Assembly (NCBI GenBank): GCA_002422175.1
Contig: DITR01000076.1
Span: 1-22,424 of the forward strand
Source: Alcaligenaceae bacterium UBA6179
Lineage (GTDB): Bacteria > Pseudomonadota > Gammaproteobacteria > Burkholderiales > Burkholderiaceae_B
Direction of reading: 5' to 3'
Length of the DNA stretch: 22,424 nt
A program made the translations under genes and the position numbers. Numbering within the stretch: the stretch's first letter is position 1; every line of letters starts with the position of its first letter. Positions 1 to 7,751 of the stretch are shown here, one piece after another. The notes under the pieces were generated by a model. That model did no database searches. It saw only the letters and a list, made by a program, of their open reading frames with translations, and was not told the DNA's origin.

Positions 1-849
1 CCCGCCTCAGCACTCACTTTATTTTCAGGCTTATTTCTTTTAATGTTGGCGCCAGAATGTTTTTTACCCTTGCGTCAGTTGGCTCAAGCGCATCACGATA
101 TGACCGCTGCCAAGGCCGCAGCAAAAACGCTTGCACCCATTTTTTTAGAACAACCGCATAACAAAAAATTGATAATACACGGTGCTGAGCAGGGCAGTAT
201 CGTCACATTAACGCATGTTTCTTTTCACTATGATGGGCAAAAAGGAAAAGCTGTTTTAGACGATGTTTCAATTCATGTTGAACGGGGTCAGGTGATTGGT
301 ATTGCAGGTGATAGTGGCTCGGGTAAATCAACCTTATTGGGTTTAATTGCGGGTTTCCTTGAGCCGACTCAGGGTTCACTATCGCGCACCAGGGGTTGGT
401 CTTGGTTGAATCAACGCCCCTATTTATTTCATTGCTCGCTTCGCGAAAATCTACTCATGGCATGTCAACACATTCCATCAGATGTTGAATTAATTGAAGC
501 GCTCGCCGATGCGGGCATCAAGTTGCCTGACAACACCTTGGTTAATGGTCTTGATACGCCGATTGGTGACTTGAATCGTGGTGTTTCGGGTGGTCAGGCA
601 CAACGTATTGCTCTAGCTCGTGCGCTGCTGAATCAATCTAAGCTGTGGTTGCTTGATGAACCGACTGCTGCGCTTGATGAACAAACTCGAGACCAATTGT
701 TAGATACTTTATTGAGTCGTGCCAAGCGTGACGAGGTGACTGTTATTGTCGCGAGTCACGATCACGCACTACTTTCACGCTGCGATCAGGTCTACAGTTT
801 TCACAACGGCAAATTAATACTTAACAATACCCAGGGGCTCATCACATGA
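1..849 (+). CDS. cydD: CydD, ABC transporter subunit for cytochrome bd assembly (5' truncated by window edge)
   Basis: This is the C-terminal half of one subunit of the heterodimeric inner-membrane ABC exporter CydDC, which in E. coli affects periplasmic thiol and heme status and is required for assembly of cytochrome bd oxidase. The reading frame is open from base 1, so the start lies upstream of the window; the first visible residues finish a transmembrane helix and run into the family-typical APE-x-x-x-PLRQL stretch. The nucleotide-binding domain is intact: Walker A GDSGSGKST at 307-333, signature VSGGQ at 583-597, Walker B LWLLDEP from 643, and the switch histidine in ASHDH near 752-766. 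The stop overlaps the start of cydC by four bases (ATGA), so the two are translationally coupled. The CydD assignment rather than another exporter half rests mainly on this pairing with cydC. Confidence 0.9.
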   Translation, partial: PASALTLFSGLFLLMLAPECFLPLRQLAQAHHDMTAAKAAAKTLAPIFLEQPHNKKLIIHGAEQGSIVTLTHVSFHYDGQKGKAVLDDVSIHVERGQVIGIAGDSGSGKSTLLGLIAGFLEPTQGSLSRTRGWSWLNQRPYLFHCSLRENLLMACQHIPSDVELIEALADAGIKLPDNTLVNGLDTPIGDLNRGVSGGQAQRIALARALLNQSKLWLLDEPTAALDEQTRDQLLDTLLSRAKRDEVTVIVASHDHALLSRCDQVYSFHNGKLILNNTQGLIT

Positions 850-2573
850 AAGTCTGGGTATATCTATATCAGCTATACCGACAACGTGCTCGTTGGCTTG
901 TATTAAGTTTCATTTGTTTAGGCGTGACATGGTTGGCGGGCGTGGCATTGCTAGCTACCTCAGGTTGGTTTATTGCTGCGTGTGCGCTAGCCGGTTTAGG
1001 GGTGATGACTAACCTCAATATTTTCGCACCCTCAACGTTGATTCGTGGTTTGGCGATTGTCCGTACGGTGGGTCGTTATGCTGAACGTGTCATCGGTCAT
1101 GAGGCGATTTTGCGCGTTCTGAAAGATTTGCGTGTTCGTGCTTTTAATGCGGTTGCTTTTAGGCCTGCGCGCTTGATTGATAACCGTCGACTGAGCGACA
1201 TCATTCAGCGTTTGATGGTTGACGTTGAAACGCTAGACGGTATTCCACTACGTGTTCTAGGCCCTATATTTGCTGCATTTATGACACTGGCAGCGAGTGT
1301 GTGGGCCGGTGCGGTGTGGGGGCATGCTTTGATTGCACTCACAATCGGTGCAAGTGGTTTGACTGTTTTAATCGTATCGTTTGTATTGGCTAAACAAGGT
1401 CAAAAAAGAGGAGCCGCTTTAGTACAAGCACGCGCAGCACAAAAGATAGCGTTAATCGATCACTTGGGCGGCTTAGCTGAGTTGATTTCAAACGAAAAGC
1501 AACACGATAGTGCACAAAACCTGGCACAACTAGATCAGCAACAAACACAACGTTTCAATGCGCAAGAGCAAATGGCCAGTTTGGGTGAGCATGGCGTTCA
1601 GGCTATTACGGCGATGACCACTATTGCTGTCATCGCTTTAGCGTGGCCCACATTTGAACCGCCTATTATTGCTTTACTTGCACTGATGACATTAGGTTTG
1701 AATGAGGCGCTTGGCGCCTTGCCGGGTGCATTATGGCGAACAGGTGAAGCAAAGGCGGCGGCTGAACGCTTAATGGATTTAGAAACACTCGAACACGTTG
1801 ACTCGCCTAAAGACATACCCGACGCTCTAGGCTTATCAGGCTCATTAGACTCATTTGGCCCATCGAAAGTACCTCAGATATCTGATTCAACTGAGTTATC
1901 TTTTGTTGAACACACAAGCTTTGGTCATATTGCATTCAGCTCTATTACCGTTAAAAATTTGCTTTGCCAGCGACAACCTGGCAAAAGAAACCCCCTTAAC
2001 CTGTTGTTAAAACCCGGCATGCCTCTAGTGGTTTACGGTCGAAGCGGAACAGGAAAAACCAGCCTACTCGAAACCCTTGTGGGTGAACTGAAGCCTGAAA
2101 AGGGTGGGGTATGGTCTGAGGGCATTGATCTTTTGACATTGCCTGATGCGGTACGTTATCAGAAGGTGACTTTATTGGCACAAGGCGACTCGTTAATGAA
2201 TGTTTCGATTCGCCAGTTTTTAAGCTTAGGTTTAGAAAATGTACCCGAGACAGACTTGCATATAGCCTTACAAAGTGTTGACCTTTACGAAACGCTTCAC
2301 AATACTAGCGAAGGGCTTGATTACACCTTAGGTGTTCGCGGTAGTCATGTGTCAGGTGGGCAGGCGCGACGTTTACAACTTGCTGCGCTGTTAATTAAAA
2401 ACCCCGCCTTAGTCTTGCTAGACGAGCCGTTCAGAGGTTTGCAACCAGAGTTGGTGCAACACCTGATTAAAGGTATTGAACCCTGGTTGTTAAGGCGCTG
2501 TAGCATTATTGTTACGCATGACCCGCATAGCTTGCCATCGCATTGGCCTCGTTTAGCTTGGCCAAACGCTTAA
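846..2573 (+). CDS. cydC: CydC, ABC transporter subunit for cytochrome bd assembly
   Basis: This is the second half of the CydDC heterodimeric exporter. The protein has 575 residues, close to the usual family length. The N-terminal half is a six-helix ABC exporter membrane domain starting with hydrophobic helices (residues about 17-65) and containing a family-typical RTVGRYAERV stretch near residue 75. The C-terminal half is an ATPase domain: Walker A GRSGTGKT at residues 398-405, signature VSGGQ at 502-506, Walker B LVLLDE at 522-527 and the VTHDPH switch. A roughly 60-residue hydrophilic segment (about 320-380) links the two domains. Translation begins inside the end of cydD. No cydAB is visible here; they may lie upstream of the window. 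No convincing terminator follows the stop codon. Confidence 0.93.
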   Translation: MKVWVYLYQLYRQRARWLVLSFICLGVTWLAGVALLATSGWFIAACALAGLGVMTNLNIFAPSTLIRGLAIVRTVGRYAERVIGHEAILRVLKDLRVRAFNAVAFRPARLIDNRRLSDIIQRLMVDVETLDGIPLRVLGPIFAAFMTLAASVWAGAVWGHALIALTIGASGLTVLIVSFVLAKQGQKRGAALVQARAAQKIALIDHLGGLAELISNEKQHDSAQNLAQLDQQQTQRFNAQEQMASLGEHGVQAITAMTTIAVIALAWPTFEPPIIALLALMTLGLNEALGALPGALWRTGEAKAAAERLMDLETLEHVDSPKDIPDALGLSGSLDSFGPSKVPQISDSTELSFVEHTSFGHIAFSSITVKNLLCQRQPGKRNPLNLLLKPGMPLVVYGRSGTGKTSLLETLVGELKPEKGGVWSEGIDLLTLPDAVRYQKVTLLAQGDSLMNVSIRQFLSLGLENVPETDLHIALQSVDLYETLHNTSEGLDYTLGVRGSHVSGGQARRLQLAALLIKNPALVLLDEPFRGLQPELVQHLIKGIEPWLLRRCSIIVTHDPHSLPSHWPRLAWPNA

Positions 2574-2747
2574 ATTTCAACGCCAATTATGAATTTTAAA
2601 AAATATAAAGTTAGGGTAAACCTGAATAGAGGCCAAGAGATTTAAGATGTAAATTCTAAAAAACGAAACAAATAATTCGATAATTTAAAAAATATGTTTG
2701 TATTGCTACTGTTTGTAATACGTCTGTTTTATTAAATTGGGGGCGAC

Positions 2748-2987
2748 TTGAATAAAAACTTATCTAAACGTTCGATTACAGAGAAGATGGGCATTTCAAT
2801 ATGTGTCATCTCTTTTTCTTTGTATACGCTTAATGTTTTGCTATCAAAATACTTCTCTATTGCGGGTCAAAATACAATTAGTTTTGATAGAGTTCCAGAA
2901 TTTTTAATGCTTTTTGTCACGGCAATTAGTTTTACAGTCGCCGCTTTAGCAGCTGAAAAGCGTGTGTTGAACGCACAAAAATCATAA
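2748..2987 (+). CDS. Small hypothetical two-helix membrane protein
   Basis: I do not recognise this 79-residue protein. It starts with TTG, preceded by a G-rich stretch (GGGGG about six bases upstream) that may act as a ribosome binding site; an in-frame ATG gives a shorter alternative beginning MGISIC. Two hydrophobic segments are visible, residues about 15-35 and 50-69, joined by a short polar loop with an Asp-Arg pair, and the ends are basic (KNLSKR at the start, EKRVLNAQKS at the end). This suggests an inner-membrane hairpin. It lies between cydC and the TRAP operon, 117 bases before dctP, in AT-rich surroundings. Topology is inference and function is unknown. It could be an accessory or regulatory peptide of the transporter, or simply unrelated. 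Confidence 0.5.
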   Translation: MNKNLSKRSITEKMGISICVISFSLYTLNVLLSKYFSIAGQNTISFDRVPEFLMLFVTAISFTVAALAAEKRVLNAQKS

Positions 2988-3093
2988 AAATTTAAGACTA
3001 GGTTATTTATTTACTTATTTTTTCCTAAGACCTTGCATGCATAAAAAGGTTTAACTGCATTAACACAGCTCATAGTAATCACACACAATCTTT

Positions 3094-3098
3094 AGGAG
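3094..3098 (+). promoter_or_regulatory. Ribosome binding site of dctP
   Basis: AGGAG sits six bases before the ATG of the TRAP binding protein. It is a strong Shine-Dalgarno match that fixes the start and keeps the full twin-arginine signal sequence. Confidence 0.75.
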
Positions 3099-3104
3099 AC
3101 AAAA

Positions 3105-4274
3105 ATGAAGATTTGGTCTAAAAAACCCACAGAATATTCGCAAGAAGTTCAAAGCGAACGACGTAAGTTTTTAAATGCAACCACAAAATTTGGTGCATCA
3201 ACTGCGGTGATCGCCGCGGCAGCAGGCACCATTGGTGCCAAGTCAGCACTTGCTCAAACAGCTAGCGAAGAGCAGCAACGTCAAAAAGCTGCTAAGTTCA
3301 CCATGACGATTGCAACTGAATATCGTATTGGTGCAACACGTTGGTACCCTTTGATGCAATTGAATTTAAAAGAAAATATTCAAAATGCAACAAATGGTGA
3401 TGTTTATGTTCGTTTGGCTCCAGCCGGTCAGCTAGGTATGGGTGGCGCTTTAGCTCAAAGCGTTCAAGCCGGCACGATACAAGCTGCTCAACACTCAGTT
3501 GCTAACTTTTCGGCATTTGCACCTGAAGTTGACTTGGTTAACATTCCCTACTGGTGTGGTCAAAATCAACAGTTTGTAAATTTAGTGACGTCACAGGCTT
3601 GGCAAAATACGGTGAATGAAAAGGTTCGCGCCCGTGGGTTTAAAGTGCTGATGTACATTGTGCTTGACCCCCGTACTGTTGCAGCACGTAAAGGTTTGGC
3701 CAACGTACCAATCAAAACACCAGCAGATTTAAAAGGCATTAAGTTCCGCGTGCCTGCTTCTCAAATTTTGCAACAATTCTATAGTATGGCTGGCGCAAAC
3801 CCTACACCCGTGGCATGGGGTGAAACACCTTCAGCTATTCAGCAGGGTGTCGCTGATGCACTTGACCCAGCAGTCGTAGCTTTGTATTCAAACGGTTTTA
3901 AAGACATGCTTTCTTGGGTGACGTTTAATAAGCCTGTACCTGATTCACAGGTGTATTCATGCAACGCTGAATGGTTTAATAGTTTGCCGACTAAGGTTCA
4001 AAGCGGTATTGATTTTGCAAGTGATATTACCTTCCGTCAAAATATTGCTCAAGTGCCGGCATCACGTGCGTTTGCAATGGCAGAAATGGCCGCAGCGGGC
4101 GTACAGTTTTATGTGCCCACTGAGGCAGAAATGAAGCAATGGGTTGATGTGTGTGGCCAACAAAGACCTGAGTGGAATGACACCAAAATTAAATTGGCGG
4201 GTTCGCTTGATAATTTTGAACGCCTACGTGAAGCTGCAAATGTGCAAACCAACTACTTTGCTCATGACGTTTGA
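3105..4274 (+). CDS. dctP: TRAP transporter solute-binding protein (DctP family), Tat-exported
   Basis: This is the periplasmic solute receptor of a tripartite ATP-independent transporter that delivers an organic acid (or similar anion) to the DctQM membrane complex. The 389-residue protein begins with a twin-arginine signal: R19-R20-K-F-L, a hydrophobic Ala/Gly-rich stretch at about 30-48, and an A-L-A cleavage site near residue 50. The mature part has the TRAP binding-protein signature IKTPADLKGIKFRVP at 203-217, in which R215 is the arginine that family members use to clamp a ligand carboxylate, followed by the WGETPSAIQQGVADAL hinge region. Export by Tat rather than Sec implies folding before export, which occurs in some TRAP receptors. 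The substrate cannot be read from sequence. It is the first gene of a dctPQM operon. Confidence 0.92.
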   Translation: MKIWSKKPTEYSQEVQSERRKFLNATTKFGASTAVIAAAAGTIGAKSALAQTASEEQQRQKAAKFTMTIATEYRIGATRWYPLMQLNLKENIQNATNGDVYVRLAPAGQLGMGGALAQSVQAGTIQAAQHSVANFSAFAPEVDLVNIPYWCGQNQQFVNLVTSQAWQNTVNEKVRARGFKVLMYIVLDPRTVAARKGLANVPIKTPADLKGIKFRVPASQILQQFYSMAGANPTPVAWGETPSAIQQGVADALDPAVVALYSNGFKDMLSWVTFNKPVPDSQVYSCNAEWFNSLPTKVQSGIDFASDITFRQNIAQVPASRAFAMAEMAAAGVQFYVPTEAEMKQWVDVCGQQRPEWNDTKIKLAGSLDNFERLREAANVQTNYFAHDV

Positions 4275-4798
4275 TCACAAAAATGCGTAAACTTTTCTCT
4301 CAAATTGACGAGAATGCAGAGCGCTGGCTTTTGCTGGCGCTCTACACCTACATCGTCATGGTTATTTTTATTGAAGTGGTTCGGCGTTTTGTGTTTGATT
4401 ACTCATCTATTTGGGGTGAAGAGACAGCACGTTATGCTTTTATTTATTTAGTTTGGATCGCTGCTGCTGCTGCGGTTAGAGACCGCGCTCACATCAGAAT
4501 CGACGTATTGTTGACGATCTTACCCAAACGATTGAGGTCAGCATTGTTTTTGCTCGGTGATTTATTAATGGGCATATTTGCGATATTCGTTTTTTATTTT
4601 TCGATTGAATTCTTTCTTAATTCAATTACTTTCAATTCAGTCATTGAAGGTCTGCGTGTGAGTCGAGCTTGGATACTATTTGCCATACCTTTTGGGTTTG
4701 CTTTAGTCATCTTACGAATTGCACAATCTATGTGGCTAGACATTAGTGCGCTCATTAATGGTCAAGAACCACGTCCCGGCAAACGCCTCTTTGATTAG
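4271..4798 (+). CDS. dctQ: TRAP transporter small membrane subunit (DctQ family)
   Basis: This is the four-helix small membrane subunit that pairs with DctM in a TRAP transporter. It has 175 residues, with hydrophobic segments at roughly 18-38, 52-68, 88-112 and 130-152. The family pattern WGEETARYAFIYLVW, followed by a charged RDRAHIRIDV segment, is clear. The start given is a TTG overlapping the dctP stop (TTGA), which would couple translation; an ATG four codons later at 4283 is a possible alternative, and neither has an obvious Shine-Dalgarno sequence. It is in the same operon as its neighbours and ends eight bases before dctM. Confidence 0.9.
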   Translation: MITKMRKLFSQIDENAERWLLLALYTYIVMVIFIEVVRRFVFDYSSIWGEETARYAFIYLVWIAAAAAVRDRAHIRIDVLLTILPKRLRSALFLLGDLLMGIFAIFVFYFSIEFFLNSITFNSVIEGLRVSRAWILFAIPFGFALVILRIAQSMWLDISALINGQEPRPGKRLFD

Positions 4799-4806
4799 AA
4801 AATATT

Positions 4807-6114
4807 ATGTTTATTCCTGAAGCTTTTTCATCAGCCGAATTGGGTTGGGACATCTTGGGCCCACTGTTGCTCATGCTGGGTTTATTCGCCTTAGCTGTGC
4901 CCGTGTGGATATCTCTTGGTTTAACTTCGCTTTGTATGCTTTGGCTAACAGGGGCGTTGCCTTTATCTTTAATTGGCGAATCTGTTTTTCATGGTCTTGA
5001 TGCTTTTGCCTTAATTGCAATACCCTTGTTTGTGTTGACTGGTGATCTACTGGTACGAACGGGCTTATCAATCAAGTTGTTAAATATTGCAGCTGCCACA
5101 ATGGGTAATGTTCGTTCTGGCTTGGGTACATCAACTGTATTAGGGTGTGGTTTTTTTGCATGCATTTCAGGTTCAGACGCGGCCGGTGCAGCAGCAGTAG
5201 GCCGTATCACCATTTCGCGTTTAATTGAGCAGGGTTATAAACCTTCTTATGCCTGTGCACTGGTTGCGGCCGGCGCATGCACGGGTATATTAATTCCACC
5301 CTCAATTGCATACATTATTATTGGTATGGTTTTAGGCATATCAACCTCTTCTTTGTTTTTGGCCGCAGCCATACCCGGTGTTTTGATCATGATCTCCATC
5401 ATGATTACTAACGCAATTATGAATAGAATTCATGGCTACGAAAACTCTAAAGAACGCTTTAATTTTAAAAATTGGCTAGCCGTCGTTTGGGATGGTCGTT
5501 TTGGAATACTTGTACCTGCAATAATTTTTGGTGGTATTTATTCAGGTGTCTTCACGCCAACAGAGGCCGCCGCTGTTGCAGTCGTTGTCACGATCTTAGT
5601 GGGTGTAAGCCAAGGCACTTTCAAATTAAGTGATTTCCCCAGCTCTTTAGAGGGATCAGCAAAAGTTTGCGGTGTGATTGTGCCGATCATCGCCGTCGCA
5701 TTGCCTCTGGCACAAGTGCTGGCAATTAATGGTGTACCTCAAAGTATGGTGAGCACTGTTAATGCCTTTACAGAAAACCCTGTTGCGATCATATTTTTAA
5801 TGTTGGGCATTCTTATCATAGCGGGTTGCGTCATGGAGTCAACGCCCAATATTGTGATTTTGGCACCCATCATGTTGCCACTTGCCCAGTCAATTGGTAT
5901 GAATGATATTCACTTTTGCATCTTTATGATTACGGCGTTGGGCATCGGCTTTATTACGCCACCACTAGGGCTGAATCTGTTTGTGATTTCTGGTATAACC
6001 GGGCAACCTGTTCTTAATATCGCAACTAAAGCATTGCCATTTGTGTTTGCCATGTTGATTGTTGTATTGCTCATTGCCTTCATACCTCAGATTTCACTGT
6101 TTTGGTTTCAATAA
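4807..6114 (+). CDS. dctM: TRAP transporter large permease subunit (DctM family)
   Basis: This is the large membrane subunit of the TRAP transporter, which moves the solute across the inner membrane using the sodium or proton gradient. It has 435 residues, normal for the family, and is hydrophobic throughout with about eleven to twelve helices and re-entrant loops. Recognisable family segments include the ISGSDAAGAAAVGRI loop near residue 120, the GILIPPSIAYIIIG stretch near 160, and FTPTEAAAVA near 250. It is the last gene of dctPQM and ends about 75 bases before the convergent cox operon, with no clear terminator between them. The neighbouring CO dehydrogenase genes give no hint of the substrate. 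Confidence 0.94.
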   Translation: MFIPEAFSSAELGWDILGPLLLMLGLFALAVPVWISLGLTSLCMLWLTGALPLSLIGESVFHGLDAFALIAIPLFVLTGDLLVRTGLSIKLLNIAAATMGNVRSGLGTSTVLGCGFFACISGSDAAGAAAVGRITISRLIEQGYKPSYACALVAAGACTGILIPPSIAYIIIGMVLGISTSSLFLAAAIPGVLIMISIMITNAIMNRIHGYENSKERFNFKNWLAVVWDGRFGILVPAIIFGGIYSGVFTPTEAAAVAVVVTILVGVSQGTFKLSDFPSSLEGSAKVCGVIVPIIAVALPLAQVLAINGVPQSMVSTVNAFTENPVAIIFLMLGILIIAGCVMESTPNIVILAPIMLPLAQSIGMNDIHFCIFMITALGIGFITPPLGLNLFVISGITGQPVLNIATKALPFVFAMLIVVLLIAFIPQISLFWFQ

Positions 6115-6186
6115 ATGGTTCACCAAAGAGACTGAAAATCTTATGGTTAATTGAAGGTCAAAACAGGCAGGTTTATTCAGTTAATT

Positions 6187-6212
6187 TTTAATTACGTCGC
6201 AGCGTAATTAAA
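6187..6212. repeat. Inverted repeat spanning the stop codon of the cox-operon oxygenase gene
   Basis: A perfect 10-bp inverted repeat (TTTAATTACG, six-base loop TCGCAG, CGTAATTAAA) covers the last codons and stop of the minus-strand oxygenase gene. It lies between convergent dctM and the cox operon, so it could help end or stabilise the cox transcript. The stem is AT-rich and no run of T follows on either strand, so it is not a classical intrinsic terminator. Confidence 0.4.
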
Positions 6213-6890
6213 TACTTGATCACCACCCGAGGCATGAATCTGCGCGTTAAATGAAACAATGATTCGATCTTTTTCACCCTCATAGGGCATGGCTTGATGC
6301 GGCAAATATGAGGGAAAAACGACAAGTTTGCCAGGCTCTGGCACGATGTCGATTGTATTCTTTTGTAAGTACGCATTGCCAATATCGACGTGCGCACCCC
6401 CAAGCCACTGTGTGTAGGGCCCATAAAACCGGGTCACACCGTTAACAGAGCCTAAGCTTGGATGCTCGACTCTTTTTGCTTCGCCGTCGCACTGCACGTA
6501 ATACACGCCTGACCAAGAGCAATTGCCATGCGTGTGAACATCATGAAAGGCCATACCATTTTGAATTTGAAACCAACACCCCACGAGCTGTAATTGCAGG
6601 CTCATACGTCCAGCTGGCCACACGCCTGCGTTCGCGTTCATGACCGTTTTTTGCAGGGAATGGGCTATGAAAGCAATTAATGTTTGAAACTCTGGCAGTT
6701 GAATGCGTTCTAGCAAATTATCTTCACTGGCATAAAACGATTTTATAGGTAGCGCATCATCATTGACTTGTGTTTGCGCTTCATGCGTCACCCGCATTGC
6801 GGAAAAAACGCGTGCTAGCGTTTCATTAATATGGGCTGCATCATCACAATGATGCGTATCAAGTGGAACAGGCCAATGAATGTTTTTCAT
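6192..6890 (-). CDS. Putative 2OG-Fe(II) oxygenase at the end of the cox operon
   Basis: This 232-residue protein resembles the TIGR02466 / 2OG-FeII_Oxy_5 type of non-heme iron, 2-oxoglutarate-dependent oxygenases. Visible evidence: an HTHGNCSWSGVYYV stretch at residues 119-132, matching the family H-x-H...SGVYYV motif with H119/H121 as iron-ligand candidates; a distal FPSYLPH with H198 as the second histidine; and R209 in DRIIVSFN, the expected 2-oxoglutarate-binding arginine. The start overlaps the mocA stop by four bases (ATGA), so it is co-translated with the CO dehydrogenase operon. I do not know this gene as a standard cox gene. Inference: it may hydroxylate a protein, possibly the arginine next to the copper ligand of CoxL (see findings). 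Members of this family are also common in phages and marine bacteria with unknown substrates, so the role is open. Confidence 0.8.
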   Translation of the reverse strand: MKNIHWPVPLDTHHCDDAAHINETLARVFSAMRVTHEAQTQVNDDALPIKSFYASEDNLLERIQLPEFQTLIAFIAHSLQKTVMNANAGVWPAGRMSLQLQLVGCWFQIQNGMAFHDVHTHGNCSWSGVYYVQCDGEAKRVEHPSLGSVNGVTRFYGPYTQWLGGAHVDIGNAYLQKNTIDIVPEPGKLVVFPSYLPHQAMPYEGEKDRIIVSFNAQIHASGGDQVFNYAAT

Positions 6891-7612
6891 GAGTGTGAAG
6901 AAAGCTGTCTTCTAAGCGCCAAGTAGGCGGGCTCAGAGTCTGAGGGATGCGTTATATTGTCGCTATTAATACCCCGTGCATCAACAATCAATGCATCAAC
7001 GGGTAGTTCGAGTGACCAACCGGTTTTTTGGTTAAACGTTTCAATATCTTCAAGGGTGTCTATATCAACGATATAGTGGTCATTTGTTGTTTCAAAATAC
7101 TCGACTAGCGCAGGGTTTTGATCAATAAACTTGCGGCAATACATGTTTTTATCATCGGCTATCATCCGTTCAATCACGGAACCAGAAAAAATAATTGGGT
7201 TACCTCGTTGACCTTGAACTCTGGGTATTAAAACGTCACCCTTTAGCCTTTTTTTGAATGCAGCAATAAGACTTGTTATGTCTTCAGCATTGACTAAGGG
7301 CTGATCACACAACATCATTATGACGGCATCATATTTGTTGCCAATGGCTTCAATACCTAAACGTACTGAGCTGGGTTGACCGTCTTCAGGTTTGAGATTG
7401 CGAATAATTTGAACCGGAAATTGCTCGACTAGCGGTTCGATGCGTTCATGGTAATACCCCGTTACAACAATCACTTCATCAACTCCGGCACCACTTAGCG
7501 CAATCAAATGGCGATTGATGAGCGGTATACCTTGAAAATTGAGTAGCGCTTTGGGTTGATTGCCCATCCGGCTACCTTGGCCGGCCGCAAGCAATACTGC
7601 GCCCACACGCAT
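6887..7612 (-). CDS. mocA: Molybdenum cofactor cytidylyltransferase (MocA-like)
   Basis: This MobA/MocA-type nucleotidyltransferase is predicted to join CTP to molybdopterin-Mo, giving the molybdopterin cytosine dinucleotide used by CO dehydrogenase. The conserved N-terminus VGAVLLAAGQGSRMG follows the chosen start directly, with K next in NQPKALL; LAAG rather than LAGG favours MocA over MobA. Further family segments are MLCDQPLV and GQRGNPIIFS, then VDIDTLEDIE near the end. With this start the protein has 241 residues. An in-frame ATG at 7654 or a TTG at 7693 would add 14 or 27 residues that do not look like the family, so I chose 7612. It lies about 140 bases after coxE and overlaps the oxygenase gene by four bases. 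The operon position fits the cofactor demand of CoxL. Confidence 0.87.
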   Translation of the reverse strand: MRVGAVLLAAGQGSRMGNQPKALLNFQGIPLINRHLIALSGAGVDEVIVVTGYYHERIEPLVEQFPVQIIRNLKPEDGQPSSVRLGIEAIGNKYDAVIMMLCDQPLVNAEDITSLIAAFKKRLKGDVLIPRVQGQRGNPIIFSGSVIERMIADDKNMYCRKFIDQNPALVEYFETTNDHYIVDIDTLEDIETFNQKTGWSLELPVDALIVDARGINSDNITHPSDSEPAYLALRRQLSSHS

Positions 7613-7695
7613 GCGTGAATAGAGTCCACCACCTTGTTTTAAAATACAGCCCATAATAAATAATGCCTCATGCAAGTTTGCTTTTGTGAACAATT

Positions 7696-7742
7696 GGTTA
7701 ACTGCTCAATTGATCATTTATTCAGTTGTTCAGTTGTTAACC
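7696..7742. repeat. Inverted and direct repeats between coxE and mocA
   Basis: GGTTAAC (7696-7702) and its complement GTTAACC (7736-7742) flank a 33-base spacer that also holds CAGTTGTT twice in tandem (7723-7738). The stem is short. It may be a minor intercistronic RNA structure in the 140-base gap; function unknown. Confidence 0.35.
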
Positions 7743-7751
7743 TTTTCAAGG

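Noticed and set aside
6188..6424. Minus-strand 78-residue frame inside the oxygenase gene
   Set aside because: It overlaps the well-supported oxygenase in another frame and shows no domain.
7613..7693. 27-residue N-terminal extension of MocA from a TTG
   Set aside because: The conserved nucleotidyltransferase N-terminus begins directly after the ATG at 7612; the extension has no family resemblance, although the ATG at 7654 cannot be fully excluded.
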